A DNA stretch of 58,142 bases from Hormiphora californensis. Lineage: Eukaryota > Ctenophora > Tentaculata > Cydippida > Pleurobrachiidae. Position numbers and translations under genes: made by a program. The DNA lies in contig CM035359.1 of NCBI GenBank assembly GCA_020137815.1, forward strand, positions 315,001-373,142, read 5' to 3'. The notes beneath the pieces are model-generated. The model was not told the origin of the DNA. It saw only the letters and a list, made by a program, of their open reading frames with translations, and searched no databases. Position 1 is the first letter of the stretch; every line of letters starts with the position of its first letter. Shown here one piece after another: positions 38,526 through 58,142 of this stretch.

Positions 38526-39382
38526 AGCTTGGAGCATGAAACATGGGGAAATAAGAGGAAATTCAGCAAAGTGATTAACCAGCTTCCTGACAGACACTGC
38601 TCCAGTGTTATAGCATGTCAAGCATTGTTGAGTTACTCAACATGTGTCAAACACATTCATGGACATAATTTTACAACTACAAGCAGAGAGAGTTCATGTT
38701 AAAATTTAGTGTAATTAACGGCTAATTAGCGGCCAGTTTGTACTGTAGTCCGGTGAAGCCTGATTTTGTACATACAATTATTAATACATAATTAGTATAA
38801 TTAGTAATGTACTCGTAGATAATATAGATGTGTGGTATATTATTATCTTTGTATTCACCTCACGGGTCTAGAATATTTTATCATCATTTGATTTAAAAAC
38901 ACAATTTATACAACCCTGACAAACCATTTCAGTTCATTTACTCGCTTTGATATGTGTGTGTATTAGTAGTTTGATATGAATATGATATTAGTAGCTATCA
39001 GTATGTTGTTGACCCAAGTATATATACTGTTCAGTCTAGCGTGCGCCAGACCCGTTCATTCTGTCAGGCCAATGCTCTGACAGGTTCTCGCTGCCAATGC
39101 TCTGGGGTCAGGGTGCACGCAAGACAGATTTTGTTTGTATTTTTCTTGTCGAGTGTGTGTATCAATTTCTTTTTCTATGCCCTCTTTTAACGTTCTTATT
39201 GTACCCCCCGAATCAGGGAATACTGGTCCCTGATTGGCTGATAACCAGTCACGTGACCTAAATAACGAGTTCTGATTGGTTGTTTACTTGTCGGTGCCCT
39301 CTTTTAACGTTCTTATGATTTCTTATTGTATCCCCCTGGAATTACTGCAGTCGTTATTTTGTTAATCTCAATACTATATGTA
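38526..39382. other. AKT 3' flank
   Basis: Expected to hold the AKT 3' UTR. No canonical AATAAA was found close to the stop. It contains a further copy of the CTCTGACAGGTTCTC repeat at about 39060-39110 and the CCAAT/E-box element at 39211-39295. Confidence 0.5.
39211..39295 (-). mobile_element. Inverted copy of the hAT-like CCAAT/E-box MITE
   Basis: Reverse orientation: CCTGATTGGCTGATAACCAG, GTCACGTGACC and CTGATTGGTTGTTTACTTG match the complement of 25580-25688. The ends are shortened. Confidence 0.8.
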
Positions 39383-39658
39383 CAGTCGGACCCCGAATCC
39401 CGGTACTCCTCTTGGCCTGCATGCAGGTATAACCTGTGAGCGGGGCGAGGAAAGTGCAGTTACTGGCGAGGCATCACGTTGAGTGCTGACAGGATAAACC
39501 CACAAATTTCCCCGAAATTTGTCACTCGATTTATAGCGGCACCAACCCCCCCCCCCCCCCCCCCCCCCCCATCCCCCGCCAACCCGATGTGAGAGAAAGC
39601 ATTTTGAGAATCAAAAAACGGCGCCAGACAATTTTCTTGGTAAATCGGGGTTCGACTG
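39383..39658. mobile_element. 276-bp MITE, CAGTCGGACCC family
   Basis: CAGTCGGACCCCGAATCCCG at the left and TAAATCGGGGTTCGACTG at the right, TA on both flanks. It contains a long C-run (39546-39570). Confidence 0.8.
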
Positions 39659-39699
39659 TATGGTAGAGTGGGTATCATATATCAATATTATGGAATGAT

Positions 39700-41014
39700 A
39701 TCACTATGCTCTATGAGTATGCATAGCGATCGGTTGATCGGAGGCGTCTGGTGGCAGACAGTGGCGGTGCTCCTGGGCGCACTATTTTGAGTCCTTGGCT
39801 GCGGAGCCCCGAACAAGAGGGTGCGACGTGGCCAAACCCTGTCTGGCGCCGCGACCCATCTGAGCCCATACAGCCCAAACCTAGGTCCTTCATATCGGAG
39901 ACTTTCGCTGTGAAGCCCCGCTGAACAGACTCTAGCAGTTGGATGTCTCCGATTAGTTGGTGACATAGACACCGTGCGCGACCAAGATTGAGCTCACACA
40001 CAGGTGTCTGCTCCGCCCCAAAAAGGGTCGTTTCTTGCAAGGGATGTTGCACGCGATCCACTTGACCGATTTGCATCCGGTTTGTCGCAAAAGACTACAA
40101 ATGATCCTAATATACTGGAAAATACCCAAAAAGTCTGTCTGTCAACAGGAAGTGGGTCAAAATTGACACTGAAGTCAAATCTATATTCTGGCTTCCGAGA
40201 GTTTCTGCACTACGCCCATGCGATTTAGAAGATATTGGGAGATATGTTGATGTAATTAGCATCAGCTATTAATGCCGGGTATTTTCCAGTACTCACAAGA
40301 GTTCAACATATCTTCTGATACCCTCAGATTCATTCTAAACCGTCTGGGAGTGGTGCAAAAAGGCTCGGAAGCCAGATTATAGATTTGACTTCAGTGTCAA
40401 TTTTGACCCACTTCCTGTTGACAGACAAACTTCTCGGGTATTTTCCAGTATATTAGGATCAATTTGTAGTCTTTTGCGACAAACCGGATGCAAATCGGTC
40501 TAGTGGATCACGTGCAATTTGGCTTGAAAGACACGACCCTTTTTTAGGGGGCGGAGCGGACACCTATGTGCGAGCTCGATCTCGCACGCACTAGGTGTCA
40601 ATGTCACCAATCCGATTAGCGGGCTCCACAATGGAGAGCAGTACTCCATCAAGCTTCTGAAGAGTGTTTTATATACAGTGATCATCAGCTCTGGTTCCCT
40701 ACTGGAGAACACCCCGAAGTCCGAACACCCCGAACACCCATTGTGCCATGCATCTTCCTCGTTTGGCCAATTTACGAGGTGCGGTCTCCAGGATAAGTCA
40801 CTGGAGACTTTGATACCCAGATTCCTGATCAGGTGGTGAGATTTGTGCACCGCCACTTGTACTCAATGCCCGTCACAGGAAAGAGGTTCATGTGGGAGTT
40901 TGGGTTGTGTCTGTGGGTCAGAAGGACATATTTGTCTTCATTTACTAAATGAAGACAAATAATATTTGAAATATGTCCTTTTGATTTGGAACCATATTGT
41001 TTGTCCTTGAACAC
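39700..41014 (-). pseudogene. Decayed LINE reverse transcriptase fragment
   Basis: Read on the minus strand in several broken frames: LVNEDKYVLLTHR, then IRNLGIKVSSDLSW, then MITVYKTLFRSLMEYCSPLW, and beyond the inserted element DIQLLESVQRGFTAKVSDMK. These are the C-terminal reverse transcriptase and thumb motifs of CR1/Jockey-like non-LTR elements. Several frameshifts and an internal insertion (39957-40610) show it is dead. Confidence 0.75.
39957..40610. mobile_element. 654-bp foldback element with a 9-bp target duplication
   Basis: Ends TTGGTGACATAGACACC and GGTGTCAATGTCACCAA are inverted. The flanks are identical 9-mers TCCGATTAG (39948-39956 and 40611-40619). The arms are about 250 bp and contain AGTGGGTCAAAATTGACACT. 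It interrupts the LINE fragment, whose motifs resume on the other side. A 9-bp duplication fits Mutator-like elements; no transposase is present. Confidence 0.88.
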
Positions 41015-41187
41015 AGCATCACTCGATCCTGATCCTGCTGTAGCTTAGATCACAGACAGACGGACAGACACCCATGCCAGGTAGACACACAGCTAGAGAG
41101 TAGAGAGGAGAGACAAGAGAGGGATGGATTTCCTCCAAGCGATTCATCCGGGCCCCCGTAATCCGCTGCCTTGAGGGTCACCACACA

Positions 41188-41555
41188 CCAAAGTTAAAAT
41201 TAAAATTAAAATTTGACGTTTTTGGTCATAACTCTGCCATTTCTTGGCAAAATTGCTTCATTTTGGGCTTGTTGGAAAGAGGGCATCGAGCCCGTTCTGA
41301 ACAGCCCAAGAAACTTGAAATCGGCGCAAAGTGCGCGGCGTTACAGTGCAAAATGTGTGTGTTAAAATTTTAAAATTTTAACGCGCACATTATGCGCCTT
41401 AACGCCGCGCACTTTGCGCCGATTTCAAGTTTCTTGGGCTGTTCAGAACGGGCTCGATGCCCTCTTTCCAACAAGCCCAAAATGAAGCAATTTTGCCAAG
41501 AAATGGCAGAGTTATGACCAAAAACGTCAAATTTTAATTTTAATTTTAACTTTGG
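41188..41555. mobile_element. Near-perfect 368-bp palindrome
   Basis: CCAAAGTTAAAATTAAAATT at the left and its exact inverse at the right. The arms are about 170 bp (containing GGGCATCGAGCCCGTTCTGA) around a short TTAAAATTTTAAAATTTTAA centre. No obvious target duplication was seen. The arms are nearly identical, which implies recent origin. Confidence 0.85.
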
Positions 41556-41807
41556 AGAGAGAGAGAGAGAGGGAGAGAGAGAGGGAGAGAGAGATGTAAA
41601 ATAGTGGAGAGACCAAATAGTTGAGCTCAACCAACTTGAGTGAGAGAGATGTAAAATAGTGGAGAGACCTATGTTGGAGTCAAAGACTTTCACACACACT
41701 ATTCTATTAATAGTACGTTGAAGTTCAGTATACTGAATGAAAGTGGCTGCTTTGTTTCTCCTGATATATCTTGTTGAGTAAGGGGGAAGAGTGGAAGAAT
41801 AGTCCTC

Positions 41808-44041
41808 ATGTGGTTCTTTCTGTTTTTATTGCCATCCATGATGGCTCCTAGTGCAACAGAAGGTGAGTTTGATGTACTGCCTACAGTAATGTAGGTGTAC
41901 TCTTGGTGACATAGCTAATCCTGAATGGCCACTTAATTCATTTAACCAATTTCATCTAATTTCAGTTAAATGGCACCGAAGATTGGGACATACTGATCTC
42001 ACGTTTGATCTGGAGAGCACTCCTCTTCAAATCAAGACGAATTCTACCGTCGGGAGTGATGATGCAATGCGTGTGTACATTTACACAGATGAAAGTTTGA
42101 GAGGAGTCAAAGTGCGGTTCAAATCACCTATACAATACCAAATGATATCCTGCAGCATATTGAGTTGGAACAAATTCCCAGTACAACCACCAGAAAAGGT
42201 GGACAAGACGTGGACATTTCGAAAAACGAACACCACCTTCAGTATAGAGTGCAATGGGGTGGAGGTACTGGACTACAAGTTCAGTGACAGCAGTAATACT
42301 GACTGCGTACCCAAGTGGGGAGGAGATGTTAAGGAGAAAACAATAATAATTCCAAATGATGATACAGCATCAGACTTCTACCGAACCATTCGTGAGTTTC
42401 AAACTAATTAGGGGCGATTCAAAAAGGACGTCCAGGGGTAGGGGGGAGGTAGGCCATTTCGGACATCTCTGGACAAGGGGGAAGGGGGGTTGTCGCAATT
42501 CGGACTGTCTCAGGTTTTGAAGAAACATTTTACTGATTTTACTAGATATGTAGGTGGACGAAACTCGGACAGGGGGAGGGAGGGGTCTGGCAGTGGCAGA
42601 TTCGGACAGGCCTGGGCAGCTATACAGGTGGGAGGGGGGAGGGGGGGGGTGATAAAAATTACCAAAAATCACGGACGTCCTTTTTGAATCGAATACAAAT
42701 AAAGTATGTTATTTCCATTCACCAGCGTGCCCTGGGTTCACCGTGGACGGATCAGTACAAGGAAGGGGGGGGGGGTGACACGTAACACTTTGTAACACTT
42801 TGTAACATGTAACGTGCACAAAAAGTTTTCTGCACATGTTACAAAGTGTTACATAGTGTTACAAAGTGTTAGATAGTGTTACAAAGTGTTACATAGTGTT
42901 ACATAGTGTTACATAGTGTTACAAAGTGTTACATAGTGTTACAAAGTGTTACAAATTGTTACAAAGTGTTACATAGTGTTACAAAGTGTTACATAGTGTT
43001 ACAAAGTGTTACATAGTGTTACAAAGTGTTACATAGTGTTACAAAGTGTTACAAATTGTTACAAAGTGTTACAAATTGTTACAAATTGTTACAAAGTGTT
43101 ACAAATTGTTACAAAAACACAAGGATTTGTAGCGAAGCAAATTTTCAACGGTTGGTGAATAAGTAATTTGAACGACTTTGGTGTCTTTCTAGAACACATC
43201 TAAAAGTTTTAAATCATTTCTAGGGTTAAAACATACACTTTTTTACTAATTTGCGGATGTTTTGAGCCTCCGATGTCATCGACTGTGGAAATCAGGGCTG
43301 AAATAGTCCATTTGGTAAAGAAAAGTATGAACTTTAGACAACGGTAAAGTTTTTAGAGTGATATTAGAAGTATTGTGCCTCTCAGAGGCCCCCAATGTGC
43401 TGAGTCACCTGTGAGTTGTGACCCAATCGACTTTTTTCATTGGTAATCGATTCTTTGTACTTAATAAGATGATATACAACGTTTCTGTTGAAAAAGAAAT
43501 AAAATTTTTCCAAAATCAATTTTTTGGTCAAAGATTGAAAATTTGCTTCGCTACAAATCCTTGTGTTTTTGTAACAATTTGTAACACTTTGTAACAATTT
43601 GTAACACTTTGTGACACTATGTAACACTTTGTGACACTTTGTAACACTTTGTAACTCTTTGTAACACTATGTAACACTATGTAACACTTTGTAACACTAT
43701 GTAACACTTTGTAACACTATGTAACACTATGTAACACTTTGTAACACTATGTAACACTTTGTAACACTATGTAACACTTTGTAACACTATGTAACACTTT
43801 GTAACACTTTGTAACATGTAACGTGCACAAAAAGTTTTCTGCACATGTTACAAAGTGTTACAAAGTGTTACGTGTCACCCCCCCCCCCAAGGAAGTTGGA
43901 ACGATACAGATCCAGGACAGACGGTGACGATAGCCTGTCACAAGAAGCATGTACTAGAGGGCACCCCTGAGAGGACCTGCACCGCCGGAGGGTGGGACTA
44001 TGAAGCTCCTTTTTGTCGAAAACAACAACCCCAAACACAGA
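41808..44041 (+). CDS. Secreted protein with a sushi domain, interrupted by a MITE
   Basis: Three exons: 41808-41862 (signal peptide MWFFLFLLPSMMAPS), 41966-42391 and 42726-44041, phases 1 and 1. Exon 2 encodes about 140 residues with two cysteines near its middle and end, including SIECNGVEVLDYKFSD and DTASDFYRTI. I recall similar unnamed extracellular regions in invertebrate proteins but cannot name the domain. Exon 3 encodes a sushi/CCP module: Cys in PCPGFTVDG, then VTIACHKKHVLEGTPERTC, then YEAPFC. It is split by a 1122-bp foldback element at 42766-43887. Without the element and one target copy the frame is continuous. A donor follows at 44042, but no further exon was found, so the 3' end is unknown. 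Confidence 0.75.
42766..43887. mobile_element. 1.1-kb foldback element inside the sushi exon
   Basis: Begins with ten G and TGACACGTAACACTTTG and ends with the inverse and ten C. The flanks are identical 8-mers CAAGGAAG (42758-42765 and 43888-43895). Each arm holds an array of the 10-bp unit GTTACAAAGT/GTTACATAGT, about 30 copies per arm, in opposite orientation. The arms continue into GGATTTGTAGCGAAGCAAAT, with about 380 bp of unique centre and no transposase. Confidence 0.92.
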
Positions 44042-44112
44042 GTAAGAAGCTGAAAATAACAATCGAGTTTATATATCGTGATGGAGGACTGCATTCGATC
44101 ATCGTAAAGTCG

Positions 44113-44596
44113 GATTTTTTAATCAAGGTTATATGATGTCTATCTCGGCAGATTTCACTTGAGTAATATGATAATGATTGGGAATGTGACCGCGAAATGA
44201 TTTGGAGATGGGTGGAATAATTTTCGTCGTTGTCAGTTATAGTCGAATTTTTAATCAAGGGACAGGGAGGGTATTTTTGACCTTTTTTCAAACGCGCATT
44301 ATATCTCCGGTTCCTGATGATATAAATGAAATTTGGAGGTTTTGAAGAACTTGGCATGATCTTCCTGACCTCCAATTTTCAAGTCTCTATCTCATCAGGA
44401 ACTGGAGATATGCGTGTTTGAAATAAGGCCAAAAAGACCCCCCTGTCCCTTGATTAAAAATTCGACTATAACTGACAACGACGAAAATTATTCCACCCAT
44501 CTCCAAATCATTTCGAGGTCACATTCCCAATCATTATCATATTACTCAAGTGAAATCTGCCTAGATAGACATCATATAATCTGGTATAATGGTTAA
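44113..44596. mobile_element. Inverted-repeat element downstream of the sushi exon
   Basis: Arms of about 200 bp: AAGGTTATATGATGTCTATC through TTCGTCGTTGTCAGTTATAG are mirrored at 44380-44590. The left edge carries AAAGTCGGATTTTTTAATCA, related to the AAGTCGG family ends. Confidence 0.8.
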
Positions 44597-44619
44597 CCAA
44601 GATATTTATACATAACCGT

Positions 44620-45230
44620 ATCGGTACAGAGGTGCCGATCGGTACAGAGGGCATCGGTGATGGTTGTACCGTACCTGTATGGCGGTGCCCATACCCCAAT
44701 TTGATCAGATGGGGTCGACGACGCCAGACAGTGCCGTACAGAGGATGAAAAGGAGGATGCCCTCTGTACCGATCGTTGGTACAGAGGGCATCGGTACAGA
44801 GGGTCTAAGGAAGGGGTCGACCCCCATGTGTACCGGCGAGATTCCCATCACCAATTCGCCGGTACACAGGGCGCCCGACCGATCGGTACTGCAGAGGGCA
44901 ATCGGTACTCCGGGTACACGCACCCGTCTGGTGGAAGACAATGGCGGTGCACCTGAGCTGTCAGAGCAGCTGGCAGCTGGCAGCTCCTGAGCGCACTATT
45001 TTGAGACCCTATTTTGATTCTCAAATCGGGTCAGCGCCGTCAGACATAAAATGTTCTGTTTAGATTCGACAATACGGTCACATTTTCCATACTGCACGAC
45101 TACAACACCACGGCCCGGTTCGGAGAGGGCGGTCTTTTTGAAAGAGCTCAGATCGGGTCGGGTACGCCAGACAAAAAACTTCCATTTTCCGATTCCACTG
45201 CACACAGTCCAACAAAAAGAAACAATTTAG
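44620..45230. repeat. Composite of short repeats
   Basis: Multiple copies of CGGTACAGAGGGCATCGG (44630-44800) and two copies of the GGCGGTGCC...CAGATGGGGTCG...GCCAGAC repeat seen near 5580 and 5950. No gene was recognised. Confidence 0.55.
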
Positions 45231-45979
45231 CTAATTAGTTTTTTAACAAAATGTTTATTGTTATTATAGTAAATCAGGGGTTGCCAGGAGCAAATAAATA
45301 TATATTTATTTGAACTTCAAGTACTGCAGTACTTGAAAATCCAAATCAGCTTCTCTATAGATCTCTCTTTCTCTCCCAGTCCCAAACTCACTCTCTCCTC
45401 TCGTTATCTCTCTAAATATTTCCCACAGAATTTCTAAAACCCAGCTGTCATTTCGTACACAACTGCATGAGTCTCATACATCTCCAACAAAAAATAACAT
45501 ATCTCGTCCAATAAAATCATCTTCTAAACAGAGCGAACCCAAGAATAATATGTGTGTTTGAACAAAAAACAGGGGAAAACAGAAAAAAAAGCCAAAACAT
45601 AGCAGGTACATAGAACATGTCAAAAAACGAAACGGAAATGTGTGAACTTCCATATCTCTCTCTCATTCTCTCTCTATCCCTTTCCCTCTTCCTCTCTCTA
45701 AATTCTCACTACAGCTTGGTCAGATGAAAAAAAAACATTAAAAAGCCACTCTCGAGCGTGCAAGTAATACCGCGTCAGTGCAAGATGAGATCTTGAGAAA
45801 AACACAAAAGAAACAAATGGAAAATACAGAATCTCACAGTCACTGAGCTTTTTGTGTGCATTGATCTCTTTGCTTCTTCCTGGCTCTCAATAAATAGAGG
45901 GTTGTATAAAAACGGGGGGTACGCGTGGGGGAGGTATGGAATCGATTGAAAGTAAAAAATAAACGCACTCACTCACCTC

Positions 45980-46051
<72 letters not shown>

Positions 46052-46259
46052 CACTCTCTCTCTCTCTCTCTCTCTCCCACTGTCTCACTCTTTATGTATA
46101 CCTACAGACGAAATATAGATATAGTCCACACTCTCGATCTAAAGTTCACAAAATGAACACTATAGTTTCTGACAAACAACCGCTCTCTCTCTTTGGATTA
46201 TAATAATATAATTTTAAAATCGCACACACACACTCACATTCAGACAGAACAGGTCAAAG
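45231..46259 (-). other. Probable 3' UTR and flank of the Ig receptor gene
   Basis: Lies beyond the receptor's stop codon on the minus strand. It has a CT microsatellite at 45987-46082 and AT-rich sequence. I could not place a polyadenylation signal with confidence. Confidence 0.45.
45987..46082 (+). repeat. CT microsatellite
   Basis: About 95 bp of CT repeat with short interruptions. Confidence 0.95.
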
Positions 46260-57341
<11,082 letters not shown>

Positions 57342-58142
57342 TTTGTCATAAGAGATCCATAAAAACTTAGAAATGCTAAAAAGTGGGAGTGGTATAATAT
57401 ATTAGTATGAATAGCAATTTCCAAGCAAGGGTTGATCCTCAAGAAAGAAAACTACAACAGGAAGCCTGGTTTAACCAATGCTGGCACACCCAAAAAAACT
57501 GCGTGATACCGTTAATTATATAAATTTTTAAGACATTATTAGTACTACTATTTTTAGGTAAATAACGGGGACGACATTAATTAATCCCCGGGGTTTTTAT
57601 ATTGGTTGTTTACAAAAACGCGTACGAAACCAACAAAAAAGAGCTGAATGCTGAATTTAAAGAATCAAAGCCTGGAATTATCAAGTTACAAACCACGACA
57701 CGGATTCTAATAACCCCAAAACCACAGAGCCACGCAACATATGTGTGTAAATGTTGTGTATTACGGCCACGGAACACACGGTAAAAATCCCGGGGGGTTG
57801 TACTAAATTAATTTTGGGAAACCCTTGGATGTTCCGAAAAGTTTCTCTCCTCTCTCTCCTCCCGCCCCCCTCTCCTCTCCCCTTCTTTTCCCTCTTTCTC
57901 TTCTTCGTCTTCTCTTCTCCTTCTTCTCTCCCCTTCTTCCTTTCTTTCCTCTCTCTCCTCCCTCCCTCCTCTCTCTCCTTTCCTCTCTCTCTTCTCCCTC
58001 TCTCCTCCCTCCTTCCCCCTAAGTTCCTCGTCCCCCTTCTTCTCTCCTCCCCCTCTCCCTCCGGTCTTTTTTTTTATCCGCCGACCCGGTAAATCCCCTT
58101 TTTAAAAAAAATTTTTTTTTCCCCCCCTCTCTTTTCCCCTTT
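57342..58142. other. Upstream flank of the Ig receptor gene and window end
   Basis: AT-rich to about 57800, with no exon seen. From 57840 it is CT-rich low-complexity sequence ending in long T and C runs, probably a degraded or low-quality end. Short Leu/Ser/Pro-rich frames here are not credible genes. Confidence 0.6.

Overview
The window is animal nuclear DNA. Genes are split by GT-AG introns and encode proteins restricted to, or typical of, animals: AKT kinase, an ACT-domain aromatic amino acid hydroxylase, Ig-domain receptors, a sushi-domain secreted protein, a MACPF protein and BTB proteins. Between them lie many foldback DNA elements, microsatellites and one intact retrotransposon. I cannot name the species. 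An invertebrate, possibly an early-branching lineage such as a sponge or cnidarian, fits best (inference).

Layout. 1540-5258 (+) is a complete TMEM165/GDT1-family Golgi Mn/Ca transporter in seven exons. 7264-8856 and 9339-10958 (+) are two tandem intronless BTB/POZ paralogues. 11142-38525 (+) is a complete AKT/PKB gene in 16 exons (469 aa: PH domain, kinase, hydrophobic motif). Three antisense loci lie inside its largest introns: a broken MACPF gene (intron 5), a class-A GPCR with an in-frame stop (intron 7) and a complete 12-exon phenylalanine-hydroxylase-like gene (intron 8). 38526-41807 is intergenic and holds a dead LINE interrupted by a foldback element with a 9-bp target duplication. 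41808-44041 (+) is a secreted protein whose sushi exon is interrupted by a 1.1-kb foldback element flanked by an 8-bp duplication. 46260-57341 (-) is a transmembrane receptor with about seven Ig domains. Its middle carries an intact two-ORF retrotransposon with a restriction-like endonuclease and a large minisatellite, and at least one exon is missing there.

Four themes stand out. (1) Exon boundaries are repeatedly duplicated in tandem with their splice sites, in at least six places across four genes, up to nine copies in the hydroxylase gene. (2) Several small terminal-inverted-repeat element families (TA, 8-bp and 9-bp target duplications) sit in introns and in two coding regions. (3) All three loci nested in AKT introns are antisense, and two of them carry in-frame TGA codons. 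(4) One 109-bp hAT-like element carries CCAAT boxes and a TCACGTGAC E-box and recurs four times.

Exon calls come from reading splice sites, phase and family similarity by eye. No alignment or transcript data were available. Two apparent frameshifts in the Ig gene lie beside G or C runs and may be sequence errors. Both window ends are low-complexity sequence of doubtful quality.
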